From: Phaseolus vulgaris
Lineage: Eukaryota; Streptophyta; Magnoliopsida; Fabales; Fabaceae
Length of the DNA: 64,000 bases
Assembly (NCBI RefSeq): GCF_000499845.2
Contig: NC_023759.2
Coordinates: forward strand, 21,038,716-21,102,715
Direction of reading: 5' to 3'
The notes under the pieces are model-generated. The model was not told the origin of the DNA, did no database searches, and saw only the letters and a list, made by a program, of their open reading frames with translations. The position numbers were made by a program, and so were the translations under genes. This document shows, in pieces, positions 10,560 through 21,735 of the stretch (position 1 is its first letter; each line of letters starts with the position of its first letter).

Positions 10560-12880
10560 TCCATATCATGTCTGAAGGTTTTTCTTTACCTTGTGGTCCA
10601 CCATAGTAGGAGATTTTCTAATGGTGATAGAGTGAGATATGTTGGTGGTGATACATCAACATGGTCACGTGACTCTAGTAGATGGAGTTACTTTGAAATA
10701 GTTGGCATTGTGAAGGAGATGGACTTTTTAACAGTACAAAAGATGTGGTATTGACATAGAGGTTGTGAAGTGTTGGAAAATAGATTGCAACTTCTTGTTG
10801 ATGATGGTGGTGCAATAAATACGCTGAAAGTTGTAAATACATATTTTGAAGTTCACTTATTTTTAATGCATTTATTATCAGAGGCAGAAGTTATGTTGAT
10901 TTTAGGTGATGGGGTTGAGTGTCAAGTTGAGGGTGAGGATGATGTTGGTGATGTTGATGTTGGTAAGTAAGGTGAAGTTGAGGATGATGATGGCGAGGAT
11001 ATTGGTGAGTATGATGGTGTGGAACCTGATGTTTAGGCTATTGGTGGTGAGGAAGGTTATGGTGGTAAGGGTATTAGTGAGGCTGCTTAACGGGAAATGG
11101 TTATGGCATTAAAGAATGTCAATGATTCATACCAAGAGCAGTACAAACAAATTTATGACTATCCACATGAGCTGTCGTGCTCAAATCCGGGTTCCCCAAT
11201 CAAAGTAAAAGTTGAAGACAATGGGGTCAAAGTGTTTAACAGATTTTATGTTTGCTTAAAGGCATGCAAGGATAGATTTATATCTTGTAGGCCCACAATT
11301 GCTTTGGATGGGTGCTTCTTGAAAGGGTTTTATGGTGGTGAATTATTGACCGCAATTAGAAGGGAAATGGTCAGATGCTACCACTGTATATGTTGTGGTT
11401 GATGTTGAATTCAAGGATTCTTGGAGTTGTTTTTTGCAACTTATAATTGAAGATATTGGGGGTTTAGAAGTATGTGCAGGCATCACTTTTATGTCTGACC
11501 AACAAAAGTAATATTCCTTGTTGTTCATTCTTAAGTTTTTGTGTGTATATTTTTCATTTAATTATTCTATATATGACTTTTGACATGGTTTGTTGCCTAC
11601 CATTCAAGATGTGATACCTGGAGCAGTCTAACACTTTTGTGTTTGACATCTATACTCGAACTTTAGAAAAAAATTCTCAGGTAAAAAGTTAAAAAGTTTA
11701 ATGTGGAGGGCAACCAACAACATATATCCCCCAGCATGGGAGAGAGAGATAAGGGCTATAAAGGAAGTCAATGATGGGGCTTTCAAACATATGATTGCAC
11801 TTCCAACTAGGAAAGCATTCATAACCCACATAGTTGTACTCATCTCTATTTTCCAAGTATTTAACTAATGTTTGTTTGCCTTTTTTACTAGGTTCTGATC
11901 CAGATCAAGGTTTACATTAACTCCAAAATGTGACACACTTGTCAACAATATTTGTGAAGGGTTTAATAGTGTGCTTGTAGCTGCACGAGCAAAACTAGTC
12001 ATCACCATGTTAAAAGATATAAGGACTTATATAATGCAGAGGTGGGCAAAGAATAGATTGAACATTGCCTCATTTGAAGGATCAATATGTCTAAATATTT
12101 TAAGCAGATTACAAAAGGAAGCACATCAAACTCGATATTGGATACCAAGGTTAAATCACAACATTCATACATTATTTTAAAAATTTATTGTGTTAGTTGT
12201 TAGATATGTCTAACCAATTGGATGATCACAACTCTTCCGCAGATCATGTATTCGAGGTCAGGCATATCTCTATCATTGGAGAAAAAATTGTGGTTAACTT
12301 GGACATAAAAGAGTGCAACTATTGGAAATGAATGCTGACTGGAATACCTTGTTGTCATGCACTGTGTGCAATGAAATTTGTGAATCTAGATGCAGTTAAC
12401 TTAATTTCATTTTGGTTCAAGAAGGCAATATATGCATAGGCGTACAACTGAACGGTGAACAAGTGTGGGAGAAAACTAAAATGCCAAATGTTTTGTCACT
12501 TCCCATAGACAAGATGCCTAGAAGACCAAAGGAGAAGATAAGGTTGAAAGCATGGGAGGTAATGAAGAGCAGACTCAGTTAGGCCAAACTGGATTAAAGA
12601 AAAAATGTGGTATATGTCATAAGTTTGGCCACAACAAAAACTCTTGCATTGAAAAACCATTTCAGCAAGCTCCATGTGAGGTAGGTCCATCTGACCTAGG
12701 GCCATCTCAGCCACGTCCATCTGAGGCAGCTCCAACCCAACCCCCTCCACCATCTCCCCCTACTCAACCAACATATTCACAACCATGTCAACCATCCCAG
12801 TCAGCTCTAAGGACAACAAGATAAAGTGCAAAATTGGGCAAACCCAACACGAGGCTTAAGTTACAGTCTAGGAGAGGGCA
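10560..12880 (+). pseudogene. MULE transposase (MuDR type), broken
   Basis: Pieces appear in the usual order across all three plus frames. An N-terminal domain (VRYVGGDTSTW near 10640; LVDDGGAINTLKVVNTY) is followed by an acidic D/V/G-rich linker. The catalytic part starts with IALDGCFLKGFYGGELL (near 11300, first Asp), then the second Asp region (FMSDQQK near 11500, continuing TIQDVIPGA after 11600), then LVAARAKLVITMLKDIRTYI near 11980. A SWIM-like zinc finger near 12320 (LTGIPCCHALCAM) has lost one Cys (CNYW where the family has C-x-C) and has a stop inside. A CCHC knuckle (CGICHKFGHNKNSC, ~12605) and a Pro/Ser-rich tail end the gene at 12824. Several stops and frameshifts make it non-functional. 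The ~90-bp interruption near 11510 may be a decayed intron. Confidence 0.9.
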
Positions 12881-13515
12881 CTTTTAGAAGCCATGACTGA
12901 TTTCATATAATTGTGTATTTTGAAAAAAAAAATTATTGTAGGCTCATGCTAATGTATTTTGGAATGACATTTAGGTTCATGTTCATGTCACCAATGTGTT
13001 TAATAATTTTTTAAGTACATTGATGTTATTAGGTGGAGAATACATTTCTAATTTACATACAGTGAATATTGTTGTAAGATATATAATTTTGGTTCATTAT
13101 AGATGACTTTGCTTATTTGATTTGTTTCATGGTTTCATTTTATATTATACAACACATTGCTATCATTAAATTTCATTCTATATTTGACATGATACTAAAA
13201 TCAAATTCAAGTATTTGGTTCATTAATTAATTTTCTATTACAAAACACAATTCATATGTTTAATATTCATTTTGCATTACTTGATACTCAAATACAAATT
13301 AAAATTTCAGGATAACCTCGATACATTGAACTAATACATATTACATTAACTCATTCAATCATAATCCCAAGAGAAACACATACGTCATGGGAATTTTAAG
13401 AAAATAGACAACATAACAATGTTTATTACACCAACAACAAACAATCCTACTAACAACATCTTAATCCACTTTCTTGACACTTTCAGATGTTTTCCTAAAC
13501 TACAAACCTTGTTTC
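12881..13515. other. MULE interior, no gene seen
   Basis: AT-rich sequence between the transposase tail and the solo LTR. It may hold the remaining 3' part of the minus-strand GRF gene, split off by the solo LTR, but no convincing frame was found. Confidence 0.5.
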
Positions 13516-13520
13516 TTTGT

Positions 13521-14565
13521 TGATAGAGATCAAATAAGGGAGGATTTTACTAATGGAGGAAGAGATCATTCACCCAAACATTTAAAGTTCTTCCTTCTAG
13601 TCTTCTAAAAAATTAAAGAAGAATTAAAATAAAGAGAGGACCAAGCCTAAAGCCAAAAGAAGACTCAAGAATGGACTTCAATTAATATCTCTCTTTATAG
13701 TTTCTTTTGTCTAAATTTGTAAATAATATAGAATAGTGTTTAGGTAGGTGCTAAGAGGGAAACCTAAAGATACCTCTTATGTAAAACATCTTTAGATATT
13801 AGTTTTAGAACATTCTAGTAGATATCCCTTCCTCCTTCACTTTAGGCGCTAGATGTGGGAGAATTTCAAGGGACCTTTAGTTAGCTTCTTGTGTAAGCTT
13901 CTTGTACTTACTTGACCGGTCCTTCTCCTATATAAGGAGGGCTTGAGTCCTTCTAAATACAGATTTGAAATTGAAACTACCGAAACTCTCCCAAATTGGT
14001 TATTGAGTGAGTGAGATTTGTCTTCTCTTCTTCTAGTCTCATCTTGAGTGCATCTTGGAACCTCAAGTGGCGGCATCTACACTCATCTTGAAGCCTTACA
14101 TCCTTCAAGTGGCGTGTTCACCTCCAAGAACTCCAACCACATAAGTTTCCTTCTCTTTTCCATCTTTTTCATCCATTTCCATGTCCTTATAAACTCTAGA
14201 AACATGTCTTAGGCCTTTCTTGCACTTTTGTTCGGTTCATTTGCTTCAATTCCTATTTTGTTCAGTTCATTTCATTTGTTAATCATTTTAATCGGTTCAA
14301 TAGCTTTCTTTCTTGCTTTTGTTCGGTTCATTTGTTTTCTAGGAAGTTTTAATCGGTTCCTTTGCTTTCTTGTGCATTTCAATCGGTTCATTTGGAAAGA
14401 AATGGGTTTCTACATGAGTTTTGGTTTGGTGGCTCAAGTTTTGGTGAGTTCTTGAATGAAAGAACATTGATCCAATTCTAGAAAAGTGCCTATTCATATT
14501 CCAACTCAAGTTGATTCCATATCATGTCTATGAAACATCTCTATCTTGTTATTGGAATCATATCA
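13521..14565 (+). mobile_element. Solo LTR related to the gypsy element at 1-7469
   Basis: Starts TGATAGAGATCAAATAA (compare TGATGGAGATCAAGATCAAG in the gypsy LTR) and ends ...ttggaatcatatca as that LTR does. It shares the core phrase caagtggcgtg. The flanks are a perfect 5-bp duplication, tttgt at 13516-13520 and 14566-14570. No internal sequence remains, so it is the product of LTR-LTR recombination. It is diverged from the 1-7469 LTRs and so a different subfamily or an older copy. The hydrophobic 75-codon frame at 14228-14455 is a chance reading of T-rich LTR. Confidence 0.93.
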
Positions 14566-14651
14566 TTTGTCTAACAATAATTCCATCTCTGTCATCCCTA
14601 GTGTCTTCAATACACCATCTAAAGAAATTACATCTCATACTTACGTCACTC

Positions 14652-14942
14652 CTACTTTGTATTGGTAAAAACATTAACCAAAACAATTAATACCATATAT
14701 GCACATTTTCCCATAAAACATAGTTCAATACATCTCACCTTGTACTTTGGACACCCAAAAAATTGCCTCCCACCGTTTTTGACAGTTGTGGATGTTCTCA
14801 AAACTGCAAATTCCCCACAATCGCAAATAAAAGCAACTAATGTGTTCTTGCGCCCATCACCATGGCTACAATTGGACCAGTTTTGCACTCTCATCCAATT
14901 ACAGGTGCATGATGACGCAGATGCAAACCTGTAGCTAGACAT
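14652..14942 (-). CDS. GRF-type zinc-finger ORF carried by the MULE (probably first exon only)
   Basis: A 96-codon minus frame. Residues ~38-66 show the GRF zinc-finger pattern, CDCGEFAVLRTSTT followed by NGGRQFFGCP, with paired Cys residues and the Gly-Arg-Phe-like core. GRF fingers bind single-stranded nucleic acid in known eukaryotic proteins. Right after FFGCPKYK the DNA reads gtgaga, which looks like a splice donor, so the last ~28 residues may be intronic. The gene lies antisense to the transposase, just inside the right inverted end, and the solo LTR sits in its likely downstream part. Either a captured host fragment or a TE-borne second gene; expression unknown. Confidence 0.6.
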   Translation of the reverse strand: MSSYRFASASSCTCNWMRVQNWSNCSHGDGRKNTLVAFICDCGEFAVLRTSTTVKNGGRQFFGCPKYKVRCIELCFMGKCAYMVLIVLVNVFTNTK

Positions 14943-15099
14943 TCATGCTCACTCAAGGAAACACCAAAGAACAACGAATCCAAGAACAAATCTACAAAAC
15001 TAAACTCCACCACAACCTCCAACAAACACCCTAGAATCCAACCACCTCCAAAAACGACCCTGGTATCCGTTGATAGACCACCCTCCAAAAACGTTAACG

Positions 15100-15385
15100 A
15101 ATGGGAGAAACCCTAACCCATCAATGTTGAACTTTACTAATCTTTGCCAAACCCCTCCACTTGTCATCTCACACAACACCCGATCACATTTGTCTCTTAA
15201 TTCAATATTCATATCAACAATTCTCTCTGCCACATAAATAGTAATTGACGTCATTGGGAGGGAGTTAATAGAAATGACCAATTTGGGTGCTTTTTAAAAA
15301 ATAAAGGGACCAAACTGATTTTTTAGAAAAAACTGTACTACATTGAATATTGATCCTAAATGTAGGTATCATGGTAAGTTCAATA
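15100..15385 (-). repeat. Right terminal inverted repeat of the MULE
   Basis: Reverse-complement partner of 9820-10110 (ggagggagttaatagaaatg near 15258 pairs with the left ttctattaactccct). It is followed outward by the part that pairs with the left tacatttagg. Confidence 0.82.
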
Positions 15386-15390
15386 AAACC

Positions 15391-15875
15391 CAAGTATGCA
15401 TCTACAAGTGGTCACAATGTGCATAAACTCCCTTATTAGTTTCTCACCACTTGATATCTTAGTCTATATGACTTAGAACACCAGTGAAACAAGGGGATAT
15501 TTGTCACAATATAGGTGTTAATACTTAATACACAATCAAACAACGACTCACATATTATCCCAAATGTAAGACCTTAATTTCATACAAATTCCATCATTCT
15601 CAGTAATCATTTTCATACAATACATATAATTAAAAAAAATTACAAATCAATTGCATATACAAACTAATATTCACTTTACGCTTTGATAAGTGTCAAATTT
15701 ACTTGATTTAGACACTTAAGCTGCATGAATTGAATCAAATATTGGCATTAGAAAGTTGTACCCACTTAGAATTTATAAAATGATTAATTTTCAAAAGAGT
15801 ATATTTAATTTCATGACCTATAATTAATTGAATTTTTTTCCTTTTTTTTACAGAAAATAAGCGAAAGGCAACTAA
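15391..15875. other. Intergenic, no gene seen
   Basis: AT-rich; no feature recognised apart from a T-run near 15835. Confidence 0.5.
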
Positions 15876-15879
15876 GCAA

Positions 15880-16225
15880 AATTGACCAGCATTGGGATTT
15901 TCACTTGAGCGCAAGGAGCTGGAATTGAGTAAAATTGAGGGAAAAGCATCCCAAAAATTGCACTTTAAAGTGTTGAGTGTGGGATAATGTGATTGAGCGG
16001 AATTGACTAGTGTAGGGATTTTTTTTTTTAGCACAAGGAGCTGCTAAGCGGAATTGAGGTAGGGAGCACCACAAAACATCACTTCAAAGCGTTGAGCGTG
16101 GGATAATGTCGTTAAGTGGAATTGACAAGTGTAGGGATTTTTGCTTGAGCGTGTGGAGTTGACACTGAGCGAAATTAAGGTAGAGAACACCCCAAAATTA
16201 TACTTCAAAGCGTTGAGCACAAATA
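15880..16225. repeat. Tandem repeat, three ~106-121-bp copies
   Basis: Copies start at 15880, 16001 and 16120 with aattgac followed by a tagggattt-like phrase. Each continues with a gcaaggagctg-like segment, an aattgaggtaggga-like segment, and ends gcgttgagcgtgggataatg or a variant. Copies 2 and 3 are closer to each other than to copy 1. No coding frame runs through. GC content is higher than the flanks because of repeated gcg/gagcg words. Confidence 0.85.
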
Positions 16226-17029
16226 TGTAGAAACTCAAGCGCAAAGGAAACCTTTAGGTAAAGAATCCCAATCCGTAGAGTTGAAGAGCAAGGCGCTAAG
16301 CACAAACACTAAATTAGGACTAGATAGTTCAATAGTATAAATAGAAAGAGAGAAACTAGTTAGTAACTAAAAACTTGTAACTAATATTTGATATCAATTT
16401 AAAAATTATTTTCTAATTTTTTATTAATAGTAGAAACTATTTTATATACCAATAACTTTTTATAAAATAATATATAACTTAGTGATTATAATGACTAATT
16501 ATTTTTTGTATCTAAATCTATGAAGCTCTGATACGGTTGGTGATGCCCGCTTGCACGCATCAAACGCGTATCGGACACGAGGTCGACACCGTGTCAAATG
16601 CATTGAGTTGAGCCAGAGATGGCCCAGTGTGTGGACACACGATGGATACCTTTAAGTGTGGAGGAGAACGGAGAAAATGAAGGATAGGGACGAAGACTGT
16701 GAAGGCACTGATGAAAGAAAGAAGAAGAAAATGAAGGGTTAGAAAAATTTTTTAAAAAGGAAAGTGAAGACCGTGGAAAATTAGAATTCATTAATTTATT
16801 GTTACTGAGATGGTGTGCCTACTTTTCCATACTTTATTTACTTTCACTATGAGTATGTGACAGTGACACAGTGCTTGACAAGTTGACATAAATTTTTTTT
16901 ATAGTTTAAATTAATTTTTAAACAGTAATGTTTTATTAAAGATTAGTATTATAAGATTAAACTTTAACTTAAAAAAATAAAATATTTTAAATCACAATAT
17001 TTTATATTTAAAAAATAACTTAAAATAAA

Positions 17030-17450
17030 TATAATTACTTATTGATAAATATTTATATGATGATATAAATGTAATCAAATAATTATTTTTATGATTATGT
17101 AAATATAATCACTTAATGATAAATATTTATGATTATGTAAATATAATCACTTGATGATAAATATTTTTATGATTATGTAAATATAACCACTTAAAGATAA
17201 ATATTTGTATGATTATGTAAATATAACCAATTAATGATAAATATTTTGATAGCTTGATAAACAATTTTATGATTATGTAAATATAATTACTTAATGATAA
17301 ATATTTATGCTTATATAAATATAATCACTTAATTATGATTATGCAAATATAACCACTTAATGATAAATATTTATGGTTATGTAGATATAACCATTTCATG
17401 ATAAATATTTATGGTTATGTAAATATAACCACTTAATGATAAATACAAGT
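17030..17450. repeat. AT-rich minisatellite with hairpin-forming unit
   Basis: About nine copies of a ~40-45-bp unit built on atgattatgtaaatataa(t/c)cacttaatgataaatattt. Many units contain the small palindrome tggttatgtaaatataacca (for example 17412-17431), with 7-base arms around a short loop. It lies in the 5' noncoding part of the hAT element, 370 bases before the transposase start. Confidence 0.88.
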
Positions 17451-17822
17451 CTATAAATACAATAATGAAGGAGTACTTCTAACTTACATTTACTTATTAA
17501 TCATATATCTTACACTCTTACTATTGAGCATCAGATAGATGAACTTCCACTCAATTTTCATTGCTAAAGCTCGACGAGACAACTCATCAAGACAGAGATT
17601 GGTCTACCTAATCACCTCAGATTCACCACCTTGGACGACTCAATCTCTAACCCGGTTCAAATGTTTATTTTAAAAAATATAATATATTATACGACAATTA
17701 ATTTTTAATTTACTACATGTTTTGTTCTTTTATTCATAAATTATATTTATTAGATGAATTTATTTGATTTTTATATTTAAGTAAATTTATTATATTTAAT
17801 TTATTTTTGTTAAGAAATTAAG

Positions 17823-18793
17823 ATGAATATACCTAATCAAGCTATCGAACAAGAAGATGAAACAAAACCTTTGTGGAGATATGTTTCAAAGCTAAGAAAA
17901 ACAACTGGTGGTGGAAATAATATGATCCAATGTAGTCTTTGTAATTTTACATTCAATGGATCTTACACTCGAGTAAAAACTCATTAAAACTTACGGGAGT
18001 AAGAGTTAGAAGTTATTCGTATGTGACTGCGTCAAAACTTGTTAAGTTTAAAAAATTAGACAATGAAGCAAAATTGAAAATAGAGGGTTTGAAACAAAAA
18101 AAAAAAGGTCCCTCTACCACCTGTATCTGATGAAGGAAATCAAACTAGGAGTGATGTTAACCCAAAATTCAAAGGTTCTTTACAAGCTGCTTTCAATATT
18201 CAAGCGAGAGATACTCTTGATTGTGAAATTGCGAGAATGTTTTATTCTTAAGGACTACCGTTTCATTTAACAAGAAGTCCTTATTATAGAAGTGAATTTT
18301 CTTATGCAGCCAATACTTCTAATCTTAGAGAATATGTACCGCCAACATCTAATAAACTGATAGGTCCTTTACTTTCAAAGGAAAGAAGTCATGTAAAAAA
18401 TATTTTGCAACCTATGCGAAACTCGTGGAATCATAAAGGTGTAACAATTGTTAGTGATGGATGGAGTGATCCTCAAAGAAGACCACTCATAAAGGTGTAT
18501 CACTGAGAGTGGACCAATGTTTTTAAAGTCAATAGATGGATCTGGTGAGATAAAGGACAAAGAATTTATCGCTAAACACATGAGAGATGTAATTATGGAG
18601 GTTGGGCACAACAATGTGGAACAAATTATAACTGATAATGCAATTGTATGCAAGGCAGCAAGTATGCTCATAGAATCTGAATTTCCTTCAATCTATTGGA
18701 CTCCTTGTGTGGTGCACACCTTGAATCTTGCATTGAAAAGTATTTGTGCAGCAAAAAAAACTGATAAAAATAGTGATATTTATCGTCAATGTT
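17823..18793 (+). pseudogene. hAT transposase, N-terminal part
   Basis: Starts MNIPNQAIEQED and contains a BED zinc finger (WRYV, then CSLCNFTFNGSYTRVKTH, ligands C-x2-C and a following His). The frame stops at 17985 and is broken again near 18110-18250. It resumes with catalytic-domain pieces: VTIVSDGWSDPQR near 18437 and MFLKSIDGSGEIKDKEF from 18517. The latter runs through ITDNAIVCKAASML and YWTPCVVHTLNLAL up to the retrotransposon junction. At least three breaks make it non-functional independently of the insertion. The frame ending at 18798 continues directly after the insertion as QCSW-ISQIADD. Confidence 0.9.
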
Positions 18794-18798
18794 CTTGG
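18794..18798. repeat. Target-site duplication, left copy
   Basis: cttgg, repeated at 25285-25289, flanking the two LTRs exactly. Confidence 0.93.
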
Positions 18799-19944
18799 TG
18801 TTGAACCAAGTGGTGTTCAAGCTTTGAAGAATCCAAACCCTTTGAAGGATGTTGAAGGCTAGGTTGTGCTTGTTGTTGCTGAATTGTCTTAGATAGGATC
18901 TGGGGTAGATTGTATATGTAATCCAGTCTTGATTGAATCCAAAGCATAGGCATTCTCAATCTTTTTAAAAGAAAAGTGTTTTTCAAACTAAGTGAAAAAC
19001 AACCGATTGTTTTGTCGAAACAACCTTGTTTTATACTTAGGTGTTTTAAGAAAAGGTTGAAAATTGTTTTTCAAATGGTTGAGCTGTCAAAACCAAAACA
19101 ACCGATTGATTCGTGGAAACAACCGATTGATTCGTGGAAACAACCGATTGTTTGTTTTGGTACCATAACAAAAAAACTGTTTTGTGCTTTGACTAAGCAT
19201 TAAATGATTTTCTAACTGTTTACGCTCCAGTTTTTAATGCTTTGACCAATCTTTAAATGTAATGAATAGTTTGTTAAGATTTGATAACAAACAACTTTGT
19301 TTTACAAATAGAAAAACAGATTTGGGTTTTTCACAACTTACTGATTTTGAAAGAGTTGAGATTGCTTAGAGATTGAGTTTGATCAAAGAGTGTGAGATAG
19401 GATTTCTCTTGTATTGATTTCAGATTTCATTCTGTAACAAGTGTAATCCTTGTTTCTGTTGAACAAAAACCTTTGTGTGTTTTGCTGAGAAGTGTTGTGT
19501 GTTCTTGAGGGGATCAAGATCAACATTCTTAGTGTTGGTGTGTTGGCCAAGAGAATTGTGTGTCTTGAGAGGATCAAGGTCACTTTCTTGGTTGTGGTGT
19601 AAGTGATCTAGGTTTGATTGCTTAGTGGAATTCCTCAGTGGTTTCTAAGAAGACTGGATGTAGCTCTGGGTTTAGAGTGAACCAGTATAAACATCTGTGT
19701 GCATTCTCTCTATCCTTAATCTCTTCAAATTCAGTTTTAATATTTGCAAACTGGTATAAACAACTGATTGTTTCTGCGAAACAACCGATTCTTTTTCTGG
19801 TGCTGTGCTTTTTGCTTTGTGTTTTGGAAAACTGAATTCCTTATCAATTGTTTCTTGAAGTAATTTCATTCTTGGCTTAAATATTTGCGAAAACCCTCTT
19901 TAAACAATTCACCCCCCTCTAGTTTAAAGTCATCCTTTCTAGCA
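18799..19944 (+). repeat. 5' LTR of the Sirevirus-like element (1146 bp)
   Basis: Begins TGTTGAACCAAG and ends ctagCA. It contains aacaaccgattg-type motifs near 18996, 19096-19152 and 19756-19790. One block has three tandem 21-bp units (aaacaaccgattgattcgtgg) where the 3' LTR has two. Confidence 0.93.
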
Positions 19945-19946
19945 AT

Positions 19947-19958
19947 TGGTATCAGAGC
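19947..19958 (+). other. Primer-binding site
   Basis: TGGTATCAGAGC, two bases after the 5' LTR. It is the standard plant initiator-Met-tRNA complement. Confidence 0.95.
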
Positions 19959-20002
19959 TTGGTTCTTGAAATTTATTCAAGTGTGATCCTAAAACTGTAT
20001 TT

Positions 20003-21735
20003 TTGATGGCTGATAGACTACCTTTTGGGGAAGGTGCTTCAATCAACAGACCACCTCTGTTTTGTTGTTTGAATTACCAATTTTGGAAAGTGAGAATGAA
20101 AATCTTTATGGAATCACTTGACAAAGGAATTTGGGATGCAATTGAAAATGGTCCTTTTATCCCAAAGTTTGAAAAAGATGGATCTGTCATTGAAAAGCCT
20201 TGGTCTCAATGGACTGATTCATAAAGCAAGAAGGCAAATTCGATTGCATTGCCAAAAATATAATAACCTCTGCTTTAAATTCAGATGAGTTTTTCAGGGT
20301 CTCTCAATGCAAATCATCAAAAGAAATGTGGGACACCTTGGAGGTAACTCATGAAGGTACAAATGAGGTGAAGAGAGCTAGGAAGCATACTTTAATCCAA
20401 GAGTATGAGATGTTCAGAATGCTCAAAGGTGAAACAATTGTTGAAGTGCAGAAAAGATTCACGCACATCACCAATCATCTCATGAGCCTTGACAAGACCT
20501 TTGAAAAGGAAGAGCTAAACATCAAGATCTTGAAATGTCTTGATAGAGCATGGCAACCTAAGGTAATTGCTATTTCCGAATCTAAAGATCTAGCATCCTT
20601 GAGAATGGCTTCTTTGTTTGGCAAGCTTAGGGAACATGAGTTAGAGATGAATCGTCTCAATGTTCAAGAAAGCGAAGACAAGCACGTAAGGAGCATAGCC
20701 TTAAAAGCTTCCAAGCACAAAGGCAAACAAGAATCCAGCGATGATAGTGATGAGGAAAGCCTTAGCTTGTTGTCAAGAAAGTTTAGCAAATTCTTGAAGA
20801 GGAACCGCAACAAGGACAACAACAAAGATAGGTATGGAAACAAGAAATCCAATGATTTTAATTCCAATAATTATACTTGTTTTGGTTGTGGTGAACAAGG
20901 ACATATAAAGGCAGATTGTCCAAACAAAAGCAAGGAGAAAAAGCCTAGCTACAAGGAAAAGAAGGGCAAGACAAAGAGAGCCTACATAGCTTGGGATGAG
21001 AATGAGCTATCATCATCAAGTTCTTCATCAAGTGAAGATGAGAAAGCAAACATCTGCTTGATTGCTGAAGATGATGATGAATCCTGTAGCTCAAGTGAGG
21101 TAAATTCATGTGCTTCTTTAAATGAACAAAATTATAGTGAATTGCTTGAAGCTTTTCAAGAAACTCACGATGAAGTTAATCGATTGGTGCTTTCAAACAA
21201 CCGATTGAAAGAACTTAACAGTTGACTGGGAAAGAGAGTGAAAGCACTTGAAGATGAGATTGAAAAATCTAAAAAGGATTTCAAAAATCTGGAAAATCAT
21301 TTCAAAAATTCTTCTTGCAAGTGTGACACTCTCATTTGCGAAAATTGTGAAAATCTTGAGAAAAAGGTGCATGATCTTGTTGACACTGTGGACAAGCTTT
21401 CAAAAGGGAAATCTAACTTTGAGAATGTCTTGGCATATCAAAGCTGTGTTTTTGGAAAGGCTAGTTTAGGCTTTAACCCACAAAACAAACAAGATAAGTT
21501 TTCAAAAAAAAAATTAAGAAAGCCATCAAAACAACTGATTGTTAAGTCGAAACAACTGGTTGTTACAAGCTTTTATTGCATGAAAAAGGGCCATTCGGTT
21601 ACATTCTGCAAAATATGAAAGTTTTTTGTTCCTAGAGGCTACATGAAATGGATTCCTAAAGGATGTGAGGTTCCAAATCAGAAAAATAAATCTATTGGAC
21701 CCACATTTGTGAAGGGGCCAAATCTTGTTGCTTGA
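20003..21735 (+). pseudogene. Copia-type gag, broken by one frameshift and in-frame stops
   Basis: Starts MADRLPFGEGASINRPP with the copia gag N-terminal pattern (YQFWKVRMKIFMES). A stop and frame change at 20222-20226 separates it from the main gag body (QEGKFDCIAKNII, then MWDTLEVTHEGTNEVKRAR). That part carries a CCHC knuckle at 20878-20919 (CFGCGEQGHIKADC), a Ser/Asp/Glu-rich stretch and a coiled coil. A TGA at 21223-21225 interrupts the same frame, which resumes through a Cys-rich coil and a second, damaged knuckle (FYCMKKGHSVTFC). After another TGA at 21616 it ends near 21735 (GPTFVKGPNLVA). No protease follows. Gag forms the particle and binds RNA; this copy probably cannot make a full one. 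Confidence 0.9.

Larger units (their letters stand above)
9811..15390 (+). mobile_element. Decayed MULE (Mutator-like element) with long inverted ends
   Basis: The sequence from about 9820 to 10110 returns as an inverted, diverged copy from about 15380 back to 15100. The match starts near ccttacatttagggtcaata on the left and covers at least 250 bases. Between the ends lie a broken MuDR-like transposase (plus strand), a GRF zinc-finger ORF (minus strand) and a later solo LTR insertion. Exact ends and the expected 9-11 bp target duplication could not be fixed because the outermost bases have diverged; the stated limits may be off by 10-20 bases. Confidence 0.85.

Noticed and set aside
17030..17450. 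CRISPR-like regularly spaced repeats
   Set aside because: Units are contiguous and diverged with no unique spacers, and the context is a plant nuclear genome; it is a minisatellite.
19947..19958. tRNA gene
   Set aside because: The match is only the 12-base primer-binding complement; no cloverleaf. The other such sites are also only primer-binding sites.
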